36,165 nucleotides of DNA from Hyphomicrobiales bacterium (GCA_947455455.1 CANGOE010000023.1:1-36165), one strand, 5' to 3'. Positions 8,710-17,121 are shown, counted from the first letter of the stretch. The notes: generated by a model from the letters alone, not told the origin. Program-made: numbers and translations.

Positions 8710-9762
8710 ATGTTTTTATCCATTTTGACGGATCAACCCGTCGCAAAGATCGTGCGGCGCGCGGTTGTGCTTGCGGCTTGCGCCGCTCTGCTCTGTTTTT
8801 CTGCCGCAGATCGTGCGGGGGCCGAGGTCAAAGAGGTTCGCCTTTCCAAAGGCTACGGGATTCTCTATCTGCCACTGATCGTGATGGAACAGCAAAAGCT
8901 GTTGGAAAAGCACGCCGGAGCTGCCGGCTTGGGGCCTGTGCAGGTGAATTGGGTGACGCTGGACGGCGGCAATGTCATCAATGATGCCATGCTGGCCGGC
9001 ACGCTGGATATTGCAGGCATTGGCGCGCCCGGTTTTATTACCCTCTGGGCCAAGGCCCGTGGCATTGCCGCTTCCGAGGTCATCGGGGTCAGCGGCCTGA
9101 GTGCGACCTCGCTTTACCTCAACACCAACAATCCCAAAATCAAATCGCTGAAAGATTTCGGCCCGACCGACAAGATCGCTCTGCCCGGCATCAAAACCTC
9201 ACTGTCGGCGGTGGTGTTGCAAATGCTGGTGGCGCATGAATTCGGCCGCGAGAATTTCAACAAGCTCGACCCGCTCACCGTGGGCCTGTCCCATCCCGAT
9301 GGCCTGATCGCGCTGACCGGTGGCAAGACCGAAATCACCGGCCATTTTACCTCGCCGCCCTTCTCCTATCTGGAATTGAAGGACCCGAAAATCACCCGTG
9401 TCGTCAATTCGGTCGATGTCATCGGCAATATCACGCTTGATGTGGTGTTTGCCCCCAAGAAATTTGTCGAGGCCAACCCGAAAATGATTGCGGCCTTTCT
9501 GGCCGCGCAGGAAGAAGCCAACGAGCTGATTGCCAACAAGCCGGAGCTTGCGGCCGATATTTTCGTACAAAGCTCGAAGGTCAAAGTGTCGACCGAAGAA
9601 GTCCTGTCGATTTTGAAGGATAAAGATACCCGCTTTTCTACCACGCCCGACAAAGTGATGAATTTTGCCGATTTCATGGCTTTGGCAGGCTCGATCAAGA
9701 CCAAGCCGAAGGATTGGAAAGATCTGTTTATTCCGCAATTGCACAACCGTTCGGGTTCCTGA
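8710..9762 (+). CDS. NMT1/TauA-type periplasmic ABC substrate-binding protein without neighbouring permease
   Basis: A 350-residue exported binding protein of the NitT/TauT (NMT1-like) class. The signal peptide has basic residues around 13-17 (KIVRR), a hydrophobic core (AVVLAACAALLCFSAA) and likely cleavage after AGA at 36-38. The mature part opens with VRLSKGYGILYLPLIVMEQQ, the family's first strand and helix, and continues with VTLDGGNVINDAMLAGTLDIAGIGAPGFITLWAKA. The start is the ATG at 8710, preceded by a strong TGAGGGGA ribosome site. No permease or ATPase of the matching class lies nearby, so it either serves a transporter encoded elsewhere or acts as a sensor. The ligand is unknown; the adjacent amidohydrolase, cupin and crotonase suggest an organic acid. 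Confidence 0.88.
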   Translation: MFLSILTDQPVAKIVRRAVVLAACAALLCFSAADRAGAEVKEVRLSKGYGILYLPLIVMEQQKLLEKHAGAAGLGPVQVNWVTLDGGNVINDAMLAGTLDIAGIGAPGFITLWAKARGIAASEVIGVSGLSATSLYLNTNNPKIKSLKDFGPTDKIALPGIKTSLSAVVLQMLVAHEFGRENFNKLDPLTVGLSHPDGLIALTGGKTEITGHFTSPPFSYLELKDPKITRVVNSVDVIGNITLDVVFAPKKFVEANPKMIAAFLAAQEEANELIANKPELAADIFVQSSKVKVSTEEVLSILKDKDTRFSTTPDKVMNFADFMALAGSIKTKPKDWKDLFIPQLHNRSGS

Positions 9763-9908
9763 TCTGGGACGAATGGCACGCAACCCTGCTTGGTGCTGGA
9801 TGCGCGGGTGAAGGCCCGATCGTCCCTAGCCGCTGGCAGGGCCTTGGGGTAGCATAAGCATCAATCAAGGCACCGGAAGCGTGCCGCCAGTCAAACCAAG
9901 GAGCCAGC

Positions 9909-10427
9909 ATGACCGATCCAGCACAGCAGGATGCAAGCCAAAGCAAAGCCTTTGTCATTGATTGGGAGGCTTCCCCGACCTTCTGGCAACCGGTGCCAGC
10001 CAATGGCTATATCCGCAACATTCTCAATTCGACCACCACAGGCGGGGCTACCAGCTTTTCGATGAGCACGCAGACAGTCGATCCGGGCTGTATGATCCGC
10101 GAGCACGTGCATGATCACGAGGAGGAACTGTTCTTCATGCTCGAAGGCGAGGGCTTTGCCCGCCTCGACGGCGAGGAATTTCCGCTGAAGAAGGGCTCGA
10201 CGGTCTATATCGGCAAGGGCCGCCGCCACCATTTCATCAACCGCAGTGACAAGCCCTTCACCTTTCTGGTCATGATGATGCCGGGCGGGTTGGATACGTT
10301 TTTCGAGCGCATCGGCCGTCCGCGCAAAGAGGGCGATCCGGCTCCGGAACCCTTTGCCCGTCCCGCCGATGTCAACAAGATCGAACAGGAAACAGTGTTC
10401 GGCTGGGTTGATAAAAGTTTCGATTGA
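9909..10427 (+). CDS. single-domain cupin protein
   Basis: A 172-residue protein with one cupin barrel. The first metal motif is seen from Gly60 onward: GCMIREHVHDHEEE, with His66, His68 and a following Glu as ligands. The second motif reads GSTVYIGKGRRHHFIN (96-111), keeping the His and Asn but with Gly where Pro is usual. Preceded by AAGGAG (9898-9903). Such proteins can be isomerases, dioxygenases, decarboxylases or sugar/acid-binding domains, and the sequence does not decide which. It lies 29 bases before a crotonase gene and is probably co-transcribed with it. Confidence 0.85.
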   Translation: MTDPAQQDASQSKAFVIDWEASPTFWQPVPANGYIRNILNSTTTGGATSFSMSTQTVDPGCMIREHVHDHEEELFFMLEGEGFARLDGEEFPLKKGSTVYIGKGRRHHFINRSDKPFTFLVMMMPGGLDTFFERIGRPRKEGDPAPEPFARPADVNKIEQETVFGWVDKSFD

Positions 10428-10433
10428 TCAGAA

Positions 10434-10447
10434 CACTGTCACAGTTG
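10434..10447. promoter_or_regulatory. candidate operator, ACTGTnACAGT palindrome (copy 1)
   Basis: The short gap between the cupin and crotonase genes contains ACTGTCACAGT, an 11-bp odd-centred palindrome. The same core, ACTGTGACAGT, is found in front of the MmgE/PrpD gene at 22822-22832. The role as a regulator site is inferred only from recurrence and position. Confidence 0.3.
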
Positions 10448-10456
10448 GGGGATGGG

Positions 10457-11242
10457 ATGGAACCGGATTTTATTCTTGTCGAACGTCACGGTGCCATTGC
10501 CAAAGTCACCATCAACAATCCGCCGATGAACATCATCAATCTCGATCTGACCCGCCAATTCAGCGCGGTGCTGGATGAACTGGCGCAAGATGACGGGGTG
10601 CGGGTGGTGGTGCTGACAGGGGCCGGTCAACGCTCGTTCTGCGCGGGGTCCGATGTCAAGGAAATGCACACGATCACCGGTCGCGGGGCGATGGTCGAAC
10701 AGAAACTCGCCAATGAGAACCGCGTCTATAGCCAGCTTGATGATTTCCCCAAACCGACCATTGCCGCCATTCACGGATTGGCTTTGGGCGGCGGGCTGGA
10801 ACTGGCTGTCTGTTGCGATCTGATCGTCAGCGATGAGGATGCCCGACTGGGCTTGCCCGAAATCAATCTCGGCTGGTTCCCCGGCAGTGGCGGACCCGCG
10901 CGGGTCACCAAACGGATCGGCGATGCCCGCGCCAAGGAATTGATGTTTTTCGGCGATTTTATCGCACCCGCCACTGCACTGGCCTGGGGCTTGATCAACC
11001 GCGTCTCTCCCAAAGGCGAAGCTGGCCTTGTGGCCATGGAGATGGCCGAACGTCTGGCGCAAAAGCCCAACAAGGCTTTGCAGGCCTGCAAACGCGCCAT
11101 CGATATTGCCGCAGACGAGGCCGAGGATGTGGCCATCGCCAAGGCTTTGCAACTCAGTGACGATGTATTCGACACCAATGATGCGCGCGAAGGCGCACGG
11201 GCCTTTTTCCATAAGGAAAAGCCCGAATTCACCCATAGCTAG
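10457..11242 (+). CDS. enoyl-CoA hydratase/isomerase (crotonase) family protein, copy 1
   Basis: A 261-residue crotonase-fold enzyme acting on acyl-CoA thioesters. The CoA-binding and oxyanion region is FCAGSDVKEM (61-70) and IHGLALGGGLELAVCCD. Both classical hydratase glutamates are kept: Glu115 in GGGLELAV and Glu135 in LGLPEINLGWFPGSGG, so hydration of an enoyl-CoA (or the reverse) is plausible. The ATG at 10457 follows TTGGGGGATGGG; the longer frame from 10424 overlaps the cupin stop and is less likely. The product is clearly related to the crotonase at 18348, sharing the ending 'FF.KEKP.F.HS'. Its partner CoA-transferase is probably one of the two encoded at 14530 and 20260. Confidence 0.9.
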   Translation: MEPDFILVERHGAIAKVTINNPPMNIINLDLTRQFSAVLDELAQDDGVRVVVLTGAGQRSFCAGSDVKEMHTITGRGAMVEQKLANENRVYSQLDDFPKPTIAAIHGLALGGGLELAVCCDLIVSDEDARLGLPEINLGWFPGSGGPARVTKRIGDARAKELMFFGDFIAPATALAWGLINRVSPKGEAGLVAMEMAERLAQKPNKALQACKRAIDIAADEAEDVAIAKALQLSDDVFDTNDAREGARAFFHKEKPEFTHS

Positions 11243-11245
11243 GGG

Positions 11246-12169
11246 TCAGAGTGCGGCTTTGCGGGCCTTGCGATTCTTGCGGATCGCATACCAGGTATTG
11301 GCAATGCCCGAGAGGGTAATGATGACAATGCCCGTGCTGGCCAATGCATCCGGCACATGGGAAAAGACCAGATAGCCGCCCAACACGGCAAAGCCGACTT
11401 GGGCATAGAGATAGGGCATCAGCGAGGAGGCGGGGGCACGCTGGTAGGCGGTCGACAGCACGAAATGGCCAATCGCCCCGAAAATCCCCATCACCCCCAT
11501 CAAGCCCCAAAGCGACATGCTGTCGATGCTGGCCCAATGGGAAGGCACGACCACGCTGGCACAGATCAAGCCGATCCACGACGTATAGAAATGCGTGGTG
11601 GCAGGCTTTTCGGTGCGTCCGAGATGACTGCTCAACAATTGGAACAGTGAACTGGTCAGCAGGCAACTGATCGGCAACAGGGCTGACCAGCCCATGCCAT
11701 TGCCCATCCTGTCGCCCAATTCCGTTCCCGACATGCCGGGCCGCACAATCATCAACATGCCGACAAAGCCGCCGATCACAAACAGCCATTGGCGGGGATG
11801 GATCCGCTCGCCCAATATAGTCACAGCCAGAAAGGTCACCAGCATGGGCGTGACCATCAATATGGCGGTAAATTCGCCGACTTGGACCACTTTCAGGCTG
11901 TAAAATGCCAAAGTTGTGCTGATGATCACCATAACACCGCGCAACAATTGCATCAGCGGCTTGCCCGTCCGGAACAGGTCGCGCCCGTGCATCGGCACCA
12001 GCACGGCTGTTGTGGAAATAGCCTGCACCACATAGCGCACCCACAGGGCCATGATTGCAGGCACGGTCAGGATGACGAATTGGGCGACTGTATCAATCAG
12101 GGAAAAGCAGGCCGTCGCCCCCAATATACAGGCGATGCCTCCCAATTCGGCAGATTTTGAACGGTTCAC
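11246..12169 (-). CDS. EamA/DMT-superfamily membrane permease
   Basis: A 307-residue integral membrane protein with about ten predicted hydrophobic helices in two repeats, the drug/metabolite transporter (EamA) layout. The first repeat begins GGIACILGATACFSLIDTVA and the second ILLTSSLFQLLSSHLG-like after residue 155. The C-terminus is basic (RKNRKARKAAL), consistent with the inside location. Such proteins export or import small metabolites. It is the last gene of the minus-strand operon that starts with the CoA-transferase at 15744, so it may move the pathway substrate or an overflow product. The start is a GTG at 12169 without a strong ribosome site, and the true start could lie a few codons away. 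It converges on crotonase 1, three bases apart. Confidence 0.85.
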   Translation of the reverse strand: MNRSKSAELGGIACILGATACFSLIDTVAQFVILTVPAIMALWVRYVVQAISTTAVLVPMHGRDLFRTGKPLMQLLRGVMVIISTTLAFYSLKVVQVGEFTAILMVTPMLVTFLAVTILGERIHPRQWLFVIGGFVGMLMIVRPGMSGTELGDRMGNGMGWSALLPISCLLTSSLFQLLSSHLGRTEKPATTHFYTSWIGLICASVVVPSHWASIDSMSLWGLMGVMGIFGAIGHFVLSTAYQRAPASSLMPYLYAQVGFAVLGGYLVFSHVPDALASTGIVIITLSGIANTWYAIRKNRKARKAAL

Positions 12170-12217
12170 GTCAGGCGGCTTTCGGCAGGCAAAATTGGCT
12201 CGGGACGAGACAACAGA

Positions 12218-12967
12218 TCAGATGATCCCACCATTTACATGGATGACCTGTCCGGTGATATAGCTGGCTTCCTCACTGCACAGAAAACCGACCAGAGCCG
12301 CTACATCCTGCGGCTTGCCCTGCCGTTTGAACGGGATGTGGTCCAGCATGGGTTGCATTTCCTCATCGGTCAGAAACTGCTCGGTATCCTTGTCCTTTTC
12401 GATCAATCCGGGCACCACGGCATTGGCGGTGACACCGTAAGGGGCCAGCTGTACCGCAATGGCCCGCAAAAAGGCTTCCGAACCCGCTTTGGCGGCGGCC
12501 GAAGCCGGATAGGTCGGATAGTTGGGCCGGAAGATATGGGCATTGAGCGTGCTGATCGTGATGACGCGGCCATGCGGGGACTGGATCAGCGAGGGCCAGG
12601 CCCGCGTGACCAACTCGAACAGACCTGCCTGGATGACCTCGTAACAGCGGTCGAACTGGTCTCGGGTCAATTCGCCTATCGGAGCGATTTCGGGAAAGCC
12701 CGCATTGGCGACCAGAATATCAATGCCGCCCCATTGCGAGACCACCCGATCAACCAATGTGGTTGCCGAAGCCCTGTCGCGCAGATCGGCCAGCAGATAG
12801 TCGGCTTCGGCTCCCAATGCGCGCACCTCGGCCAGCACTCTTTCGCATCCCTCGTGGTTCTCGCGGGCGTGCAACAGGATGGCCGTATCGGGACCGGCCA
12901 GACGTTTGGCAATCGCCTTGCCGATGCCGGAGCCCGAGCCGGTAACCAGAATACGCTTTTTCGCCAT
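12218..12967 (-). CDS. SDR-family oxidoreductase with Y-x6-K active-site spacing
   Basis: A 249-residue short-chain dehydrogenase/reductase. The cofactor loop is VTGSGSGIG (8-16), a VANAG motif is at 86-90, and the active-site Ser139 is in TISTLNAH. The usual YxxxK is not present: the segment is NYPTYPASAAAKAG, with Lys160 in place but Ser156 where Tyr normally sits and Tyr153 seven residues before the Lys. The C-terminal VIHVNGG is typical. The start ATG is preceded by AAGGGG. It lies 12 bases after the hydrolase gene in the same operon. Its substrate is probably a hydroxy- or keto-acid (or its CoA ester), inferred from context only. Confidence 0.88.
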   Translation of the reverse strand: MAKKRILVTGSGSGIGKAIAKRLAGPDTAILLHARENHEGCERVLAEVRALGAEADYLLADLRDRASATTLVDRVVSQWGGIDILVANAGFPEIAPIGELTRDQFDRCYEVIQAGLFELVTRAWPSLIQSPHGRVITISTLNAHIFRPNYPTYPASAAAKAGSEAFLRAIAVQLAPYGVTANAVVPGLIEKDKDTEQFLTDEEMQPMLDHIPFKRQGKPQDVAALVGFLCSEEASYITGQVIHVNGGII

Positions 12968-12979
12968 GATCGCGTCCCC

Positions 12980-13771
12980 TTACAACACGGTTGATAAAAA
13001 TGCGCCGATTTCGCTGATGACCCGCTCGCGCGCCTGAAAATGCGGGACATGGCCGCAGGCATCGATCATCACACAATGCACCTGTCCGCTGACCCGTTCA
13101 CCGATATCGCGCAGTTGTTGTGGACTGCCATGGTCATCATCCGCGCCCTGCAAGGCCAGCAGAGGGCAGGTGATGGCGGGAAGCATATCAAGCATGGTCC
13201 AGTGGGCCAGTGATGGGCGCAGCCATGTCTGGGCCCATTGGGTGACCATCTCGCTCGTATTGGCCCCGTGGTGGCGGGCCAGCCCTTCCTGCAACTGCAG
13301 ATCGGTCTGGAAACGCTCGTAAACAGCCGACAAGCCCTGCCGGGTGATCGGTTCGAACACCACATGCGCGGCCTCGGTGACAACGGCCTTGATCCGGTCC
13401 GGATACAGGGCCGCCACCATCAGGGCAATCGTGCCGCCATCGCTGTGTCCCACAATGACAGGCTGTCCAATACCGAACTGGTCCAGAAGCTCGGCGAGTA
13501 TATGCGCTTCGCGGATGAGGAAATCATCGGGTCGTGGCTCGTTGAGCGGGTCCGACAGGCCGTAACCATAGCGGTCATAGACCAAAGCGGGCAGGCCGGT
13601 TGCCGCACACAGGGCTTGCGGAAAATCCCGCCACTGCGTGATGCTTCCCAGTCCTTCATGCAGGAACACCAGAACAGGTTCATCCGGCGTCCACTGTCCG
13701 AGGCACCGCACGCGCAAGCGGTGTCCGCCCGCATGGCAATCGCTGTCGCGGGCGGTCAGATCAATCGGCAT
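12980..13771 (-). CDS. alpha/beta-hydrolase fold protein
   Basis: A 263-residue alpha/beta hydrolase. HEGLGS (38-43) marks the oxyanion region, GHSDGG (108-113) the nucleophile elbow with Ser110, LQGADDDHG the acid segment and ACGHVPHFQ the catalytic His. The start ATG at 13771 shares a base with the stop of the preceding SDR gene (TGATG junction) and has AGGTG before it, which is better than the frame extension to 13834. Members are esterases, lactonases, C-C bond hydrolases or thioesterases. In this operon a lactonase, esterase or acyl-CoA thioesterase role is possible, but the sequence does not choose between them. Confidence 0.88.
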   Translation of the reverse strand: MPIDLTARDSDCHAGGHRLRVRCLGQWTPDEPVLVFLHEGLGSITQWRDFPQALCAATGLPALVYDRYGYGLSDPLNEPRPDDFLIREAHILAELLDQFGIGQPVIVGHSDGGTIALMVAALYPDRIKAVVTEAAHVVFEPITRQGLSAVYERFQTDLQLQEGLARHHGANTSEMVTQWAQTWLRPSLAHWTMLDMLPAITCPLLALQGADDDHGSPQQLRDIGERVSGQVHCVMIDACGHVPHFQARERVISEIGAFLSTVL

Positions 13772-14514
13772 CAATCCATCACCTGCTGGCCACCATCGAT
13801 CCCGATGGTCTGGGCTGTGACATAGCCGTTGCACATCAGATACATGGCCCCCATCGCGCCCTCTTCGGCCGTGCCGATCCGTCCGGTCGGCAGGCGGGCG
13901 GCCATGCGGGCAATCCGCTCGGCCTTGTCATGCGAGTGCAGGACATCGTTGAGCGGAGTATCCATCAAGCCGCAGGCAATGGTGTTGACGCGCACGCCCT
14001 GTTCGCCGAAATCCAGCGCCAGCGAGCGGGTGACCGCATTCAGGGCCCCGTTGATGCTGGCCCCCATCATATAGCCTTTGACAGGACGGACAGCCGCCAC
14101 GCCGCTGAAAAACACAATACTGCCACCGCGTCTGATCATCGGACGGCAATCGAACGCCGCCCAGAATGGCCCCCAGAATTTCGAGTTGAAGGCCTCATGG
14201 GCGTTTTCCTCGGTCAATTCGTCATAAACGAACGGTTTGACTGTCGAGCCGGGCATCACCAGATGGTCGAACGGCGCGTTCTGCTCCATGAAAGCCCGCA
14301 CTGCGGCGCGGTCTTCGATGCTCAGCGCCGTATAGGGCACTTTTACACCCGATTTGGCTTCGAGCGACCGTGCCGCCGCCGCCAGCGTCTCGGGATTGCG
14401 TGCGGCAATGGCGACCTGTCCGCCGGCCTCCAGCACCGCTTCGGCGGTTGCCAGACCCATGCCGTAAGAGCCGCCGATAATCAGGACTTTTTTGTCTTTC
14501 AATGAAAATAACAC
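13771..14514 (-). CDS. SDR-fold protein lacking the canonical Tyr-Lys pair
   Basis: A 247-residue protein with a clear SDR Rossmann fold: VLIIGGSYGMG (10-20) gives GxxxGxG, and the end IGIDGGQQVMD is typical. The NNAG motif is replaced by VMPGS (86-90). Ser137 of the catalytic set is present (FFSGVAA). At the YxxxK position the residues are Gly151 and Asn155 within GYMMGASINGALN; Tyr148 stands at the Y-x6-K distance used by enoyl-ACP reductases, but the Lys is Asn. Either the chemistry differs or it is a weak or non-catalytic homologue. It lies between the CoA-transferase (16 bases upstream) and the overlapping hydrolase gene. Confidence 0.85.
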   Translation of the reverse strand: MLFSLKDKKVLIIGGSYGMGLATAEAVLEAGGQVAIAARNPETLAAAARSLEAKSGVKVPYTALSIEDRAAVRAFMEQNAPFDHLVMPGSTVKPFVYDELTEENAHEAFNSKFWGPFWAAFDCRPMIRRGGSIVFFSGVAAVRPVKGYMMGASINGALNAVTRSLALDFGEQGVRVNTIACGLMDTPLNDVLHSHDKAERIARMAARLPTGRIGTAEEGAMGAMYLMCNGYVTAQTIGIDGGQQVMD

Positions 14515-14529
14515 GCTAATCTCCGGTTT

Positions 14530-15744
14530 TTATGAGGTGCTGTCTGGCGAAAAGACGACTTCTTTGCTGATCAGACTGGCAATGTCGGAACTGCTGAAGC
14601 CACATTCGGCAAGAATGTCTTTGGTATGCGCGCCCTGCGACAGGGCCATGTGGCGGATTTCAGCCCCTTGCCCGTCATAGCGGTTGGGGTGGTTGACCAG
14701 TTTGACAGGGGTGCCTTTGACATCGAAATCCATGAAGGTGCCGTTATAGGCCACCTGCGGATTGCGGGCGAGGTCATCAAGATTGTCGACCCGCGCATAC
14801 CACATTTTTTCAACATCGAAGACCTCGCTCAAACCGGCAAAAGTCCAGTTTTTCACGGCTTTTGCGACGGCTTTTGCATAAACATCCCGTTCAAAATAGG
14901 TATTTTTGCCGATCAAAGCGGCAATATCATCCGATTTCAGGGCGCGGGCGAGTTTTTCGGGCGGGTTGAGCGAGATGGCAATATGCCCGTCGGCGATCTC
15001 GTACACGCCGTATGGCGCCTCGTGGAACCAGGTGCCGAGATGGTCGTCACGGTCGATCATGCTGTCCTGCCCGTTGACGGCATAATAGGTCACCAGCGAC
15101 TCGGTCTGCAGATCGATGCCGGAAGCCAGCAGGCTTGATTCCACCCGCGTGCCTTGCCCCGTGGTGAGCCATTTGGCATAGGCCCCGACAATGCCGAGCG
15201 CGAACAGCGCCGCGCCGTGCTGGTCGGCGATGGCCGAGCCGATCGGGGTCGGGCGGTGGGCTCCTCCCCCTGTGGTTGAAATCAGGCCCGACATGGCCTG
15301 GATCAGCAGATCCTGACCCGGGCGGGTCGCATAGGGGCCGGTCGCCCCGTAGCCGGAGGCCGAGGCATAGATGATGTCGGCCTTGCGGGCTTTGATATCC
15401 TCATAGCCGAAACCGAGCCGGTCCAGCGTCCCGGGGCGGAAATTTTCGGTGACCGCATGTGCGCCGTCGATCAGGCGATGGACAATTTCCTTGGCGTCGG
15501 GCTTTTTGAGATCCATCGCAATCGACCGCGAATTGCGATTGGCGCTGAGATAGAAAGCGCTGACGCCGTTGACCTTGGCCCGATTGGCTCCGGCCCAATG
15601 GCGCTCATAGGCTCCCTGGGGCGGTTCGATCTTGATCATGTCCGCGCCCATATCCGCCAGATATTGCATGGCGGCCGGACCTTGGAGAAAGTGGCAAAAG
15701 CTAACGATTTTCATTCCATTGAGCAGCACGGCCGGTTTCCTCAC
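14530..15744 (-). CDS. class III (CaiB/BaiF) CoA-transferase, copy 1
   Basis: A 404-residue family III CoA-transferase that moves CoA between carboxylates through an aspartyl-CoA mixed anhydride. The N-terminal strand MKIVSFCHFLQGP leads to LADMGADMIKIEPP, the family signature. The HWAGANR segment follows, then TENFRPGTLDRLG, and the catalytic Asp145 in RPGQDLLIQAMSGL. The start is a GTG at 15744 with AGGA just before it. It heads a five-gene minus-strand operon, and a LacI-type palindrome lies 12 bases upstream of the start. A relative is encoded at 20260, sharing the HW.GAN feature, so both may act on related acids. Its likely job is activation of the pathway acid to a CoA thioester. Confidence 0.92.
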   Translation of the reverse strand: MRKPAVLLNGMKIVSFCHFLQGPAAMQYLADMGADMIKIEPPQGAYERHWAGANRAKVNGVSAFYLSANRNSRSIAMDLKKPDAKEIVHRLIDGAHAVTENFRPGTLDRLGFGYEDIKARKADIIYASASGYGATGPYATRPGQDLLIQAMSGLISTTGGGAHRPTPIGSAIADQHGAALFALGIVGAYAKWLTTGQGTRVESSLLASGIDLQTESLVTYYAVNGQDSMIDRDDHLGTWFHEAPYGVYEIADGHIAISLNPPEKLARALKSDDIAALIGKNTYFERDVYAKAVAKAVKNWTFAGLSEVFDVEKMWYARVDNLDDLARNPQVAYNGTFMDFDVKGTPVKLVNHPNRYDGQGAEIRHMALSQGAHTKDILAECGFSSSDIASLISKEVVFSPDSTS

Positions 15745-15755
15745 CTGTCCTAAAA

Positions 15756-15769
15756 TGTAATTGATTACT
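15756..15769. promoter_or_regulatory. predicted LacI-family operator in front of the CoA-transferase operon
   Basis: TGTAATTGATTACT closely matches the palindromes at 18211 and 19158. It sits 12 bases upstream of the GTG start of the minus-strand operon. A LacI-type regulator is encoded 1.4 kb away. Binding by that protein is inferred from motif recurrence and even-centred symmetry, which is typical of LacI-family sites. Confidence 0.65.
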
Positions 15770-15855
15770 TCGCGGCTTCGATCATGCGATCGGGTCTTGT
15801 CGGATGGAGCGGATAAAACCGGTTAAAGCTCCGATTTTGTCTCTGTTCTTGTTGT

Positions 15856-15885
15856 ATAATGCTATCAATTTATAAAATTCGTCAA
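15856..15885 (-). promoter_or_regulatory. candidate sigma-70-type promoter for the CoA-transferase operon
   Basis: On the minus strand, TTGACG (15885-15880) and CATTAT (15861-15856) are 18 bases apart, a fair -35/-10 pair. Transcription would start near 15849, upstream of the LacI-type site. The whole 340-base gap 15745-16084 is AT-rich and must hold divergent promoters. On the plus strand a TATAAT occurs at 15855-15860 but without a good -35. A lone half-site (ATTACA) is at 16006-16011. Confidence 0.35.
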
Positions 15886-16084
15886 TCTGATGCGTCATTT
15901 ATTCGTCACTTTTTGTTTTTGGGATGTTTCCATGCGCGTCTGCCATGGTCAATCCGGTGAGTTCCAGTTTGACTATTGTGAAGAAATCGGCATTTTATTT
16001 TGAAAATTACATTGTTTTGCAAATCAATTTCAGGCATGTCATGCGTGACCTGATAGAGTTGTGACAGGTAGGGGGAGCGGGGCG

Positions 16085-17116
16085 ATGCGATTCGGGCGGA
16101 TGCTTACGGTTGTCGGCGCACATGCCGAAGGGGAATTGAACGAGGTGATTACCGGTGGCGTGGTCGATGTGCCGGGTCACACCATGTTCGACAAAATGCG
16201 CTATCTGGAGCAACACGGCGATCAGGTGCGGCAATTGTTGCTCAACGAGCCACGCGGCAAGATCAACCAATGCGTGAATCTGGTTTTGCCGACCAGCAAT
16301 CCGGAAGCCGATATCGGCTTTGTGATCATGGAATCGGATTTTTACGTGCCGATGTCCGGCACCAATACGATTTGCACCGTCACGGTTATTCTCGAAACCG
16401 GCATTTTGCCAATGCAGGAGCCCGTCACCCATTTCACGCTGGAGGCACCCGGTGGTTTGGTCAAAGTCAGGGCCGAATGCGAGAATGGCAAAGTCAAAAA
16501 AGTGGCCTTTGCCAATGTGCCGTCCTTCGTGTTCGGGCTGGATCTGCCTGTCGAAGTGCCAGGCCATGGCACGGTCACGGTTGATGTCGCCTATGGCGGC
16601 ATGATCTATGCGATGGTCAACGGGGCCTCGCTGGGCCTGAAAGTCTCCAAAGACGAGGCGCGTGATCTGGTCGAACTGGGTGAAAAGATCAAGGCGGCCG
16701 CGGCCGAACAAATTCCGGCCATTCATCCCGAAAATCCGGATATTCATACCATCAACCAAACCCTGTTTGCCGGGCCGTGGCAGGACAGGGGAGCCGAGAT
16801 CCATTCGCATAATGCGGTGATTGTGTCGCCCGGTCGCATCGATCGTTCGCCTTGCGGCACTGGCACCAGTGCGCGCATGGCGATCATGCATGCACGCGGG
16901 CAGATGAAGCCGGGGCAGACCTTGGTGCATGAATCGCTGATCGGTACCAAATTCTATGGCCGGATTCTGGAAGAATTGACCATCCATGGCGCGCCCGCCA
17001 TCCGTCCCGAAATTGCCGGGCAGGCATGGATTACGGCCTTCCATCAATATGTGCTTGATCCGACCGATCCGTTCCCGAACGGTTTCCGGCTGGGTGATCT
17101 GTGGTTGGGGAGCTGA
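16085..17116 (+). CDS. proline racemase superfamily enzyme with Ser/Cys active site (epimerase or dehydratase)
   Basis: A 343-residue member of the proline racemase superfamily, which includes 4-hydroxyproline 2-epimerases and trans-3-hydroxy-L-proline dehydratases. The C-terminal catalytic motif SPCGTGTSA is intact (Cys257). The N-terminal motif, normally MCGHG.I, reads MSGTNTIC, so the first catalytic Cys is Ser91 and the His after it is also replaced. Members with Ser or Thr there need not be racemases. The ATG at 16085 follows AGGTAGGGGGAG and is better than the upstream start at 16061. The gene precedes the LacI regulator by five bases and is probably co-transcribed. Substrate is unknown; a hydroxy-amino acid or a branched hydroxy acid is conceivable. 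Confidence 0.88.
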   Translation: MRFGRMLTVVGAHAEGELNEVITGGVVDVPGHTMFDKMRYLEQHGDQVRQLLLNEPRGKINQCVNLVLPTSNPEADIGFVIMESDFYVPMSGTNTICTVTVILETGILPMQEPVTHFTLEAPGGLVKVRAECENGKVKKVAFANVPSFVFGLDLPVEVPGHGTVTVDVAYGGMIYAMVNGASLGLKVSKDEARDLVELGEKIKAAAAEQIPAIHPENPDIHTINQTLFAGPWQDRGAEIHSHNAVIVSPGRIDRSPCGTGTSARMAIMHARGQMKPGQTLVHESLIGTKFYGRILEELTIHGAPAIRPEIAGQAWITAFHQYVLDPTDPFPNGFRLGDLWLGS

Positions 17117-17121
17117 CTGGA

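Noticed and set aside
9869-9885. Small hairpin GGCAC/GTGCC before the cupin gene
   Set aside because: Five base pairs with a seven-base loop are common by chance and no regulatory feature surrounds it.
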